A stretch of 12,568 nt of DNA, from assembly GCA_022561675.1 (NCBI GenBank), contig JADFQT010000038.1:1-12568 (forward strand), written 5' to 3'. Positions 6,049 to 12,531 of the stretch are shown piece by piece. The notes beneath the pieces were generated by a model. It was not told the origin of the DNA, did not search any database, and saw only the letters and a program-made list of their open reading frames with translations. The position numbers and the translations under genes are program-made. How positions within the stretch are numbered: the first letter of the stretch is position 1; each line of letters opens with the position of its first letter. This DNA comes from Chloroflexota bacterium (GTDB lineage Bacteria > Chloroflexota > Dehalococcoidia > Lucifugimonadales > UBA3495).

Positions 6049-7159
6049 CTAGCCATTCTTTTCCCCGACTTGAGACATTAGATAGGCCTCAATAAACCCG
6101 CTTATGTCCCCCTCAAGAACGGCATCCGGATTGGTGCTCTGGTAACCGGTGCGGTGGTCCTTTACCGACTTATAGGGGTGAAGGACATAGCTGCGAATCT
6201 GGTTGCCCCACTCAGCCGAGACCCGCTGACCCCTTAGCTTGGCCATCTCCTCGGCTCGCTGCTGGTTCTGCCGTGCCAGCAACCGGGCCAGCAAAATCCG
6301 CATGGCGTTCTCCCGATTTTGGTGCTGGGACCGTTCGGTCTGACAGGCAACTACGATGCCGGTGGGACCGTGGGTGAGGCGAACCGCCGAGGCAACCTTC
6401 TGCACGTTTTGTCCGCCCGGACCGCTGGACCGAAAGGTATCCAGCTTGATGTCCTCCGAACGAACGGTGATCTCCGTCTCCTCCTCTCCGGCCACGGGAA
6501 TCACCTCCACCTGGGCGAAGGAGGTGTGCCGCAGGTGATTTGGGTCATAAGGTGACAGGCGAACCAAACGATGCACTCCCCGTTCGGCGCTGAGATAGCC
6601 GTAGGCATGGGGTCCACCCACCTCCAGGGTGGCGCTGCGTAATCCCGCCTCTTCACCGTAGGACAGGTCCATAATCTGCGTTGGCCTGCGTTGGGCCTCT
6701 CCCCAGCCGGCATACATCCCCAGCAACATCTCGGCCCAGTCTTGTGAATCGGTGCCACCGGCCCCGGCGTAGATGGTGACGATGGCGGAACGGTCGTCGT
6801 AGGGACCGGAAAGAGTAAGATTGATCTCCTCGCGGGCAAGGGATTTACTGATTTGCTCGACCTCTTCCTGTAGCTGATCTTGGAGAGAATCGTCTCCTTC
6901 CGACAGCGCCAACTCGGTCAATTCCAGCAGGGACCCCGCCTGGGACTGGAGGCCTTGCCACAGCTCGACCGAATCCTTCAGCCGGCCCAACTGCTGCATT
7001 TTCTTCTGGGCCTCCCTGGGCTCATCCCAATACCCGGGTTGGGCTGCCTCCTGTTCCATACGAACGATGATGGCTTTTTTGTCGGCTAAGTCAAAGACGC
7101 TCCACGACCGAACTGATGCGCTGGATTAAACTTGCCAATGCCTGCTTTAACTCTTCCAC
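6049..7159 (-). CDS. prfB: Peptide chain release factor 2, with programmed +1 frameshift
   Basis: RF2 recognises UGA and UAA stop codons and triggers peptide release. The simple open frame starts at ATG 7059, but the family N-terminus continues further. In another frame, GTG at 7157-7159 begins MEELKQALASLIQRI, preceded by AAGGA seven bases upstream, and runs to an in-frame TGA at 7091-7093. At CTTTGAC (7090-7096) a +1 slip joins it to DLADKKAIIVRMEQ, giving 369 residues, normal for RF2. In full-length numbering the anticodon tripeptide is SPY (202-204) where SPF is usual, and the catalytic loop SSGPGGQNVQK has GGQ at 248-250. The upstream part is a coiled coil-like helix. The gene is convergent with ribBA and divergent from plsY. 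The frameshift is the known self-regulation of RF2 level. The call is very secure. Confidence 0.95.
7090..7103 (-). promoter_or_regulatory. RF2 programmed frameshift site
   Basis: Read on the - strand: an SD-like GGAG (7103-7100), three spacer bases, then CTT TGA C (7096-7090). Slow reading of the in-frame UGA, when RF2 is scarce, lets the ribosome slip forward one base on CUU. The order and spacing match the well-known prfB element. Confidence 0.92.
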
Positions 7160-7221
7160 ATCCTCATCCTTTTTTCAGAGTAAGAGGTGGCCCAATGGGC
7201 CTCTTGCCCTCAATTCTATAG

Positions 7222-7227
7222 ATTATA
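7222..7227 (-). promoter_or_regulatory. Candidate -10 box for prfB
   Basis: A perfect TATAAT lies on the - strand at 7227-7222 in a locally AT-rich patch. It implies a leader of about 55 bases before the GTG start. No good -35 is seen at 16-18 bases. A hairpin with AAGAGG/CCTCTT ends (7182-7205) lies between it and the start. Confidence 0.4.
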
Positions 7228-7341
7228 GTTTAACCCAAATCGCGCTGGCCGTGGTCTTTCAGCCAGGCCCAAGACCCGGAATTCGGGCATCTATTGGCCT
7301 AGCTTCCGGGGGCCGGTCTTCTGGACCTGGACTAAAACCGA

Positions 7342-7398
7342 AGCAAACCCCTTATGGGTTGGCATGGCTGTCCATGTAAAGCCCGACTCGGGTTTGCT
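7342..7398. repeat. Inverted repeat with alternative pairings between prfB and plsY
   Basis: AGCAAACCC (7342-7350) and GGGTTTGCT (7390-7398) are perfect 9-base arms. AACCC inside the left arm can instead pair with GGGTT at 7356-7360, and CATGG can pair with CCATG in the region between the arms. The two main pairings exclude each other. The element lies upstream of the predicted plsY promoter, so it need not belong to that mRNA. No function is assigned. Confidence 0.4.
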
Positions 7399-7448
7399 AT
7401 AGAACCGGGGACGCCGTTGCCAGCAGCCCCGATTGTTTACTAAGATTG

Positions 7449-7477
7449 TTGACTAATATTGATGGCGTGACTTTAGT
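7449..7477 (+). promoter_or_regulatory. Candidate sigma-70 promoter for plsY
   Basis: TTGACT (7449-7454) and TTTAGT (7472-7477) are separated by 17 bases. The -35 matches consensus at five of six positions and the -10 at four. Transcription would start about a dozen bases before the ATG, giving a very short leader that still contains GGAG at 7488-7491. Confidence 0.45.
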
Positions 7478-7495
7478 CGCGGCGCCCGGAGAGGG

Positions 7496-8137
7496 ATGGA
7501 GGATTTGCGCTTGGATTGGTTGAGTGCCATTGGGTTAGGCATGGGCTCTTATTTGCTGGGCTCCGTACCGACGGCATACCTGGTTGTTAAGTTTCTGCGC
7601 GGCGAAGACATCCGAGAGCTGGGCAGCAAAAACGTCGGCGCGCTCAACACCTACCATCAGGTGGGGGTGCTGGGCTCCTTGCTGGTGCTCTCGGTGGATT
7701 CGTTAAAGGGTGCTCTGGCCGTCTTTCTTCCTCAGTGGCTGGGGGCTCCCCAATGGACCGTGTTTCTTACCGCCACCCTGGTGGTTTTGGGGCACAACTG
7801 GCCGGTGCTGCTTGGTTTCCGGGGAGGAAAGGGAGTGGCTACCATCCTGGGTATCTCTCTGGCGATTCTTCCCATCCTAACCCTGATCTCGCTGGTGCCC
7901 ACTCTGATCGCAACGCTGTTAACCCGGAACGTGGTTACCGGCGTAGGAATAGGCTTTATAGTCTTCAATATCCTGGCCGTGGCAACCACTCGGGACACCG
8001 CTCAGATCGCCTTGTGTCTGTTTTTAACCGTGCTAGCCACCGGCACTTACGTTGCCGCCAACCGGGGGCGGATTACGGCCGCCCTAAAGAATCGTACCCT
8101 CCGCGGACTGTTCTACGATCAGAACTGGAATCCCTAA
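7496..8137 (+). CDS. plsY: Acyl-phosphate glycerol-3-phosphate acyltransferase PlsY
   Basis: PlsY moves an acyl group from acyl-phosphate to glycerol-3-phosphate, making lysophosphatidic acid at the cytoplasmic membrane, the first step of phospholipid synthesis in most bacteria. The 213-residue protein is strongly hydrophobic with about five membrane helices (near 10-30, 56-78, 85-104, 116-140, 148-165 and possibly 168-186). The conserved family loops are present: GSVPTAYLV (22-30), DIRELGSKNVGALNTYHQVG (38-57, usually GSGNIGATN) and GHNWPVLLGFRGGKGVAT (99-116). The Lys in place of Gly in GSKN and the Leu in GALN are mild deviations. The ATG has GGAG four bases upstream. It stands alone, divergent from prfB. 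A palindromic repeat follows 15 bases after its stop. Confidence 0.92.
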   Translation: MEDLRLDWLSAIGLGMGSYLLGSVPTAYLVVKFLRGEDIRELGSKNVGALNTYHQVGVLGSLLVLSVDSLKGALAVFLPQWLGAPQWTVFLTATLVVLGHNWPVLLGFRGGKGVATILGISLAILPILTLISLVPTLIATLLTRNVVTGVGIGFIVFNILAVATTRDTAQIALCLFLTVLATGTYVAANRGRITAALKNRTLRGLFYDQNWNP

Positions 8138-8152
8138 GAGGGCGTGTGAGAT

Positions 8153-8234
8153 GTCATTGCGAGAAGTCCCGAGGTAATCGGGACGACGAAGCAATCCCAG
8201 AGGGGCTAGATTGCTTCGCTTCGCTCGCAATGAC
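8153..8234. repeat. Three-arm palindromic repeat (CATTGCGAG family)
   Basis: The outer arms GTCATTGCGAG (8153-8163) and CTCGCAATGAC (8224-8234) are a perfect 11-bp match. Inside are two further perfect stems: GTCCCGA/TCGGGAC (8166-8172 with 8178-8184) and CGAAGCAATC/GATTGCTTCG (8187-8196 with 8209-8218). Together they draw a three-way junction. Elements with these same end sequences are known as dispersed intergenic repeats in many bacterial genomes. No transposase is nearby, so it is probably a non-autonomous (MITE- or REP-like) unit. It could also act as a 3' end for plsY. Confidence 0.8.
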
Positions 8235-8328
8235 GAAAGGATGGCTTCTCACGCATCCCCTGAGGTCTTGACTCCGATTGATGCAAGCCCGGACCCCACC
8301 GCCCATGTTATGCCCTCAATCGTATGGG

Positions 8329-8334
8329 TATAAT
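8329..8334 (+). promoter_or_regulatory. Candidate -10 box for thrS
   Basis: A perfect TATAAT lies at 8329-8334 with no convincing -35. It predicts a leader of about 78 bases containing the hairpin at 8370-8391. Confidence 0.4.
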
Positions 8335-8369
8335 GGGATTCATCAGGGTGTCAAAGCTTAATAAAAGCC

Positions 8370-8391
8370 GCCTAAAGGGCTCTCTTTAGGC
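8370..8391 (+). promoter_or_regulatory. Hairpin in the thrS leader
   Basis: GCCTAAAG (8370-8377) pairs perfectly with CTTTAGGC (8384-8391) around a six-base loop, 27 bases before the ATG. No T-run follows, and no T-box consensus is seen, so it is not a standard attenuator. Autogenous control by ThrRS, as known in other bacteria, is possible but unproven. Confidence 0.4.
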
Positions 8392-8418
8392 CCCCTAGTT
8401 TGAATTCAGGACGAGGAA

Positions 8419-10173
8419 ATGCTAGACCACGCTAGTGTGGATACTCAGAAAATCAGCCCTACGGAAGAGCTGCGGCACCGGATGCGCCATTCGGCGGCGC
8501 ATGTGATGGCGGACGCCGTGTTGCAGCTCTTTCCCGAGGCTAAAATGGGCATTGGCCCGCCGACCCAAGACGGCTTTTACTACGACTTCGAGGTTTCCCG
8601 GCCCTTCACCCCCGAGGACCTGGAGAGCATCCAGAAATTGATGCTGGAGTCCATCGCCCGGAGTTCCGCCTTCCAGCGGGAGGAACTTAGCCGGGAAGAT
8701 GCCAAAGCCCGCTTCGCCGATCAGCCCTACAAGCTGGAGATCATTGATGGCATTCCAGACGCCGAGACGCTGAGCATTTACCGCCACGGCGATTTTATCG
8801 ACCTCTGTCAGGGTCCTCATCTGGAGAGTACCGGCCAGATTCCGGCGATAAAGCTGCTCCACGTGGCCGGCGCTTACTGGCGGGGGGACGAGCACCGTCC
8901 CATGCTCCAGCGTATCTACGGCACCGCCTTCGAGAGCCAGGAAATGCTAGAGGACCACCTGGAAAGATTGGAAGAGGCGGAGAAGCGGGACCACCGGGTT
9001 TTGGGGCGGCAGCTGGGGTTGTTCAGCATCCACGAAGAGATCGGTCCTGGGCTGGTGGTGTGGCATCCCAAGGGAGGCGTCATCCGCTCCAAGCTGGAGG
9101 ATTACTGGCGGGACCTCCACTTCCGGCACGGCTACAGCATCGTCTACTCGCCGCACATCGGCAAGGCTCAGCTCTGGCAGACCAGCGGTCACCTGGACTT
9201 TTATCGGGAGAGCATGTACGCGCCGGTGATAGTGGACGAGCAAGAGTATTACCTCAAACCCATGAACTGCCCCTTCCACATCATGATCTACCGTTCCAAC
9301 CAGCATAGCTACCGGGAGCTGCCCCTGCGCATCGCCGAGCTGGGCACTGTCTACCGCTACGAGCGCAGCGGCGTTCTGCACGGCCTGATGCGGGTGCGCG
9401 GCTTCACCCAGGACGATGCCCACATCTTCTGTCTGCCGGAGCAGGTGGAAGATGAGATCGGCGGGGTGCTGGACCTGACCTTTGAGCTGCTGGAGGCCTT
9501 CGGCTTCAGCGAGTATTCCATCTCCCTGTCCACCCGGCCCGAGAAGTACGTCGGCGAGCCGGAGATGTGGGAGCACGCCACCGAGTCATTGCGGAAGGCC
9601 CTGGTGGACCGGGGGCTGGACTACGATATTGACGACGGCGGCGGCGCGTTCTACGGCCCAAAGATAGACATCAAAATTAAGGACGCCTTGGGGCGGGACT
9701 GGCAGTGCACCACGGTGCAGTTCGACTTTAACCTGCCGGAGCGGTTCGACCTCACCTACCAAGACTCGGAGGGTGGCCGCAGCCGGCCCTACATGGTCCA
9801 CCGGGCCATTCTCGGGTCGCTGGAGCGGTTTTTGGGCATCTTGATTGAGCACTACGCCGGGGCCTTCCCGCTGTGGCTGGCGCCGGTTCAGGCGGTGGTG
9901 ATACCCATTGCCGACCGCCACCTGGACTACGCCCAGTCGGTGCGGCAGCAGCTTCAGGACCAGGGATTCCGGGTGGAGGTGGACTCCCGAGGGGAGCGGA
10001 TGAACCTCAAGATACGCAACGCCCAGCTTCAGAAAATCCCCTACATGCTGGTGGTGGGCGACGCGGAGATAGAGCAGGGAGCGGCGGCGGTGCGCCTGCG
10101 GGAAGGCACCAACCTGGGACCATTACCCATGGCTGAGGTGGTGCAGCGTATGAAGGACGGGCTAGCGGGGTAA
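8419..10173 (+). CDS. thrS: Threonine--tRNA ligase lacking the TGS domain
   Basis: This class II synthetase charges tRNA-Thr. The editing domain (about 20-175) keeps its hydrolytic residues: HSAAH (His24, His28), then Cys130 and His134 in FIDLCQGPHL. The catalytic core has the zinc ligands Cys284 (KPMNCPFH), His335 (DDAHIF) and His461 (YMVHRAILG), whose spacing equals that of the well-studied E. coli enzyme. Motif 2 is RYERSGVLHGLMRVRGFTQ and motif 3 is around RAILGSLERFLG. The anticodon-binding domain occupies about 485-584. The N-terminal TGS domain is missing. This is not a start error, because an in-frame TGA at 8401-8403 lies just before the ATG. AGGA is seven bases upstream of the start. 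Nothing suggests loss of function. Confidence 0.96.
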   Translation: MLDHASVDTQKISPTEELRHRMRHSAAHVMADAVLQLFPEAKMGIGPPTQDGFYYDFEVSRPFTPEDLESIQKLMLESIARSSAFQREELSREDAKARFADQPYKLEIIDGIPDAETLSIYRHGDFIDLCQGPHLESTGQIPAIKLLHVAGAYWRGDEHRPMLQRIYGTAFESQEMLEDHLERLEEAEKRDHRVLGRQLGLFSIHEEIGPGLVVWHPKGGVIRSKLEDYWRDLHFRHGYSIVYSPHIGKAQLWQTSGHLDFYRESMYAPVIVDEQEYYLKPMNCPFHIMIYRSNQHSYRELPLRIAELGTVYRYERSGVLHGLMRVRGFTQDDAHIFCLPEQVEDEIGGVLDLTFELLEAFGFSEYSISLSTRPEKYVGEPEMWEHATESLRKALVDRGLDYDIDDGGGAFYGPKIDIKIKDALGRDWQCTTVQFDFNLPERFDLTYQDSEGGRSRPYMVHRAILGSLERFLGILIEHYAGAFPLWLAPVQAVVIPIADRHLDYAQSVRQQLQDQGFRVEVDSRGERMNLKIRNAQLQKIPYMLVVGDAEIEQGAAAVRLREGTNLGPLPMAEVVQRMKDGLAG

Positions 10174-10274
10174 TGCTCCTCTGCATAGTAACGCAACCCC
10201 CCAGCTTGGGAGGCATTCGCTATTAACCCCCCTGCAACCCTGTCAGCAATATTGACCTTACTAACGTCATAGGC

Positions 10275-10303
10275 TTGACAGCACCTCTTTGCTATGCTAG
10301 AGT
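10275..10303 (+). promoter_or_regulatory. Strong sigma-70 promoter for the Mrr_N-like gene
   Basis: A perfect -35 TTGACA (10275-10280), 17 bases, then TAGAGT (10298-10303) preceded by TGC, an extended -10. The start codon is 30 bases further on, with GGGAG (10321-10325) eight bases before the ATG. This is the best promoter in the window. Confidence 0.65.
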
Positions 10304-10333
10304 AACCAAATTCTGAGAAAGGGAGCGGTTACT

Positions 10334-10870
10334 ATGGCAAATTTGACAGAGGTTATCCAAGATTTGGCCGATTTGGCTAAGCGAGGGGCAATAACGGAAG
10401 AAGAACTTCGACGCTTGTTAGGCTACATTGTGGATCATAACCCGGCTTCTCCTATTTCACCTATGAACGGTACAGCGAGCGTAGACACAGGGGAACCAGT
10501 GCCGATGGACTCTAGTGGGCCCAGGCGTCAGACAGGTCGCCAGCAGCGTAGATTTCTACGCCGTGGCGCCTATGGCAAGATCAATGTGCGACTCGGAGAA
10601 GATCTAGTCTTGGTTACTCTCCTAGAATTGGGAGGCGCAGCTACCCGTCCCCAGATCCTGGAGAGAATCACCCAGAATTGGGGACTCGAATTCACCCCAG
10701 CAGACCATGAGATTCTGCCAGGTAATGGGGAGCAAAGATGGAGCAAAGCTTGTAACTGGTCGATGCACAACTTGGACAGAGACGGTCTGATTGAAAGACC
10801 CCGGCGGGGGCTTCAATCACTCACGGAACGAGGAAAACTAGAAGCAGAAACACGCAGGAACAAGTTTTAG
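10334..10870 (+). CDS. Putative DNA-binding protein with SHOCT-like and Mrr_N-like winged-helix regions
   Basis: The product has 178 residues, basic overall, with no signal peptide or membrane helix. Residues 6-31 (EVIQDLADLAKRGAITEEEL and on) resemble a SHOCT helix pair, a short oligomerisation or anchoring motif. A low-complexity linker rich in Pro/Ser/Gly follows (36-63), then a basic patch RRQTGRQQRRFLRRG (64-78). Residues 90-168 look like a winged helix of the Mrr N-terminal type: VLVTLLELGGAATRPQILERI, then WSMHNLDRDGLIERPRRGLQ and LTERGK. In restriction proteins this domain precedes an Mrr nuclease domain, but here the protein ends soon after it, so it may be a stand-alone regulator. 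It has its own promoter and no operon partner. The fold call is by eye; the function is inferred. Confidence 0.7.
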   Translation: MANLTEVIQDLADLAKRGAITEEELRRLLGYIVDHNPASPISPMNGTASVDTGEPVPMDSSGPRRQTGRQQRRFLRRGAYGKINVRLGEDLVLVTLLELGGAATRPQILERITQNWGLEFTPADHEILPGNGEQRWSKACNWSMHNLDRDGLIERPRRGLQSLTERGKLEAETRRNKF

Positions 10871-10962
10871 GCGCCCTACCTCGAACAAATCAGTAGCTAA
10901 CAATAGTTTTACTTTCGTAGATTCCTATCGACAGTAACTATTCACTATGTGCGTCATCCCCC

Positions 10963-11073
10963 TCACTCCTCCGGCGCTTCGAACGCGGCGGTCCAGAGGG
11001 GCGGCTCTCCGCCCCATACTCGCTGGATGTTGGCAAAGGAGTTGATGGCCCGCTTGGGTAGCGACTCCAAAGT
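10963..11073 (-). pseudogene. Possible 3' remnant of a gene
   Basis: On the - strand a frame with coding-like, GC-rich third positions reads TLESLPKRAINSFANIQRVW and on to a Glu-Glu-stop at 10965-10963. It remains open upstream as far as a TAG beside the hairpin at 11095-11117, but no ATG start exists and the family is not recognised. It may be the tail of a lost gene or chance. The opposite strand has a 26-codon ATG frame from 11027 that competes with this reading. Confidence 0.25.
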
Positions 11074-11094
11074 CGGCCCAGTTGGCAAAGAGAT

Positions 11095-11117
11095 AGGACC
11101 GGCTTGAAGCCGGTCCT
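11095..11117 (-). terminator. Perfect 11-bp hairpin, terminator of the VOC gene
   Basis: AGGACCGGCTT (11095-11105) and AAGCCGGTCCT (11107-11117) form a perfect 11-bp stem, folding with a three-base loop in practice. It lies 37 bases beyond the stop of the VOC gene. On the - strand it is followed by ATCTCTTTG, a poor T-tract. Confidence 0.55.
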
Positions 11118-11154
11118 AAATGCTTTCTGGGACAGGACGTTTACGTCAGCAGCT

Positions 11155-11607
11155 CTAGGAGAAAATCAGCTCCTTGTTTTCCCGCCCCGGCCGGCGCATC
11201 TCGGCCAAACCATCGGCGGCATCCTCATGACTGTTGCAGAACAGCTCGATGCCGTTGCCGTCCGGGTCCTGCAGGTAAATGCTCTTGGTCATCCCGTGGT
11301 CTGTGGTGCGCAGATCGGCGATCCCATTATCTTTTAGGATGTGGAAGTACTCGGACAGCACTTCAAAGTTTTCCACCTGAAGCGCCATATGGTTCAGTCC
11401 CAGTCCTCCGGGCGTAACCGGTGCGGCGTCGGGAGCGGCCTGGAACAACGCCAAGTCATGATGGATTTTCCCACAGGTCAAAAAGGTGCCGAACCCGGAT
11501 CGCTCTTTGGATATCTCAAATCCAAGCACTTCGGTATAAAACTTGGTGGAGGCCGTTTGGTCCTTGACGTTCAAAACCAGATGACCCACTCGCTTGGGCT
11601 TTGCCAT
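11155..11607 (-). CDS. VOC (glyoxalase/bleomycin resistance/extradiol dioxygenase) family protein
   Basis: The 150-residue protein has the paired beta-alpha-beta-beta-beta fold of the vicinal oxygen chelate superfamily. From the first possible ATG, His11 (VGHLVLNV), His75 (LNHMALQV) and Glu123 (GIELF) occupy the usual metal-ligand places, and the second half ends with the family signature SIYLQDPDGNGIELF. HHDLALF (51-57) resembles the equivalent strand of extradiol dioxygenase-like members. The start is set at 11607, not 11613: AGGAGG (11619-11614) touches the first ATG but lies six bases before the second, giving MAKPKRVGHLVL. It is a single-gene unit with its own -10 box and terminator. The substrate cannot be predicted; families with this fold range from glyoxalases to ring-cleaving dioxygenases and thiol-transfer resistance proteins. 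Confidence 0.88.
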   Translation of the reverse strand: MAKPKRVGHLVLNVKDQTASTKFYTEVLGFEISKERSGFGTFLTCGKIHHDLALFQAAPDAAPVTPGGLGLNHMALQVENFEVLSEYFHILKDNGIADLRTTDHGMTKSIYLQDPDGNGIELFCNSHEDAADGLAEMRRPGRENKELIFS

Positions 11608-11647
11608 GTGCATCCTCCTTTAATCCTCGATTCCCAGAATCCATTTT

Positions 11648-11653
11648 ATTATA
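11648..11653 (-). promoter_or_regulatory. Candidate -10 box for the VOC gene
   Basis: A perfect TATAAT lies on the - strand at 11653-11648, with TTGGAA 19 bases further upstream as a poor -35. The predicted leader is about 34 bases and carries the AGGAGG site. Confidence 0.45.
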
Positions 11654-11848
11654 ACCCACTATAACGCCTGATTTCCAAATAGCCAAGTCCCGGGTGGACG
11701 GGCTGAATTGGTTCTTATGTAGAATTGGGGGATTACGGGACAGGATATTTGCAAAGGACTGAGATGATGCGGGTTGATCAAAGCCATACCCATATTGGCG
11801 CTTGAACAGCGAATGCAATCCCCTCCCACGATATTTAAGGCATCGTCC
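11654..11848. other. Intergenic stretch without a supported gene
   Basis: Short open frames exist on both strands, but none has a ribosome-binding site, a family motif or coding-like base use. The neighbouring 11849-12052 frame on the + strand is listed separately as a weak candidate. Confidence 0.5.
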
Positions 11849-12052
11849 ATGACAATACTCAATTGGGCAGCCACCCGGTACCTCCCGCCCATATTTTTGC
11901 CTGGAGGTTACCAGAGTACACCTGTGAACTACATTGCACCTCTCGTTGCTGGGATTTTTCTCGGTTGTATGGTTCCTGCTACCGCTCCTGTCTTCATGGG
12001 CTGGTTCTGGTTTCCACAGGGAGCTAAGAAGCTTGCCAGAAAATTAACCTAG
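11849..12052 (+). CDS. Doubtful small membrane protein
   Basis: An ATG at 11849 with AAGG eight bases upstream opens a 67-residue frame that starts MTILNWAATRYLPP. It has one hydrophobic segment rich in Ala, Val and Phe (YIAPLVAGIFLGCMVPATAP, then VFMGWFWF) and a Lys/Arg-rich tail (GAKKLARKLT), as a single-pass membrane peptide would. The same frame is open further upstream to a TTG at 11774. No family is recognised. A - strand frame (11659-11892) competes for the same DNA. It may be a real small gene, but chance is about as likely. Confidence 0.25.
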   Translation: MTILNWAATRYLPPIFLPGGYQSTPVNYIAPLVAGIFLGCMVPATAPVFMGWFWFPQGAKKLARKLT

Positions 12053-12321
12053 CGTCTTGACTGCAGGTCATTGGAGCCTCAGCCAGTGGACCCTGGAACG
12101 CAAGTTAAGATTCGATTAATGGATTCGGACATACTCACTATATAAGAATTTATCAATTACTAATTACCCTCGTTTGGATTAGTTCGCTTTACCTTTCCTC
12201 CATATTCCAACGCAAAGCTAACCTCCCCTTGCCGGTCCATAGTGGGGGAAGTTTAGAAAGGACGAGTAACATCCGTGGGGGCTTGGTGGAGACGGGGTAC
12301 ATTCGGAGAGGGCGTAGTTCT
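12053..12321. other. Intergenic stretch with an AT-rich patch and one weak hairpin
   Basis: Bases 12100-12175 are markedly AT-rich (for example TATATAAGAATTTATC) and could hold promoters. On the - strand, AACTTCCCC and GGGGAGGTT (12253-12245 with 12228-12220) can pair with one G-T wobble over a 16-base loop, about 70 bases beyond the stop of the right-edge ORF. No gene is seen. Confidence 0.4.
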
Positions 12322-12531
12322 TTATTGTTTTGGCCGTTTTGTTGCCCAGTAGTCACTACTCGCAGGAGGGCACCGGTCCAATGCCGCTCGTATTTCATAC
12401 TGTTCGTCCAGCCAATCGTCGATATTGTTGCCCAGCCACACGGCATAGTCCATAAGCATCAGCTTCTCCGTTGGCTTTAACCAGCACCAATCCTCATCGC
12501 TCAATATTATGATTTCTTGCCCTTGTGCCAC
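12322..12531 (-). CDS. Small acidic, Trp-rich hypothetical protein, possibly continuing past the right edge
   Basis: The 69-residue frame starts at GTG 12531 with a good AAGGGAG five bases upstream and reads MAQGQEIIILSDEDWCWLKP. It is acidic, has five Trp residues (DWCW, AVWL, DDWL, DYWA) and ends with a basic KRPKQ. No signal peptide, membrane helix or known domain is recognised. The frame is also open without a stop from 12531 to the window edge (EPFVTKTAKGDS before the GTG), so the gene could be longer with its start outside the window, the GTG being internal. The ribosome-binding site favours the short form. No neighbour on this side is visible, so no role is suggested. Confidence 0.5.
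   Translation of the reverse strand: MAQGQEIIILSDEDWCWLKPTEKLMLMDYAVWLGNNIDDWLDEQYEIRAALDRCPPASSDYWATKRPKQ

Noticed and set aside
7735..8271. + strand frame of 178 codons overlapping plsY and the palindromic repeat
   Set aside because: It is out of frame with the well-supported plsY and translates the repeat; no protein features.
8335..8418. T-box riboswitch before thrS
   Set aside because: There is no T-box consensus, no competing terminator and the leader is too short.
8947..9576. - strand open frame of 209 codons inside thrS
   Set aside because: It is antisense to the conserved catalytic core of ThrRS; the translated sequence shows no domain.
10174..10230. Terminator after thrS around CCCAGCTTGGG
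   Set aside because: Only about four base pairs form and no T-run follows; too weak to call.
11659..11892. - strand frame starting MGGRYRVAAQLSIVMDDALN
   Set aside because: It has no ribosome-binding site, a stop lies shortly upstream, no family is recognised, and it competes with a + strand frame that is no stronger.
12220..12253. Hairpin as a terminator of the right-edge ORF
   Set aside because: It depends on a wobble pair, has a 16-base loop and no T-run, and is about 70 bases from the stop; noted only inside the intergenic entry.
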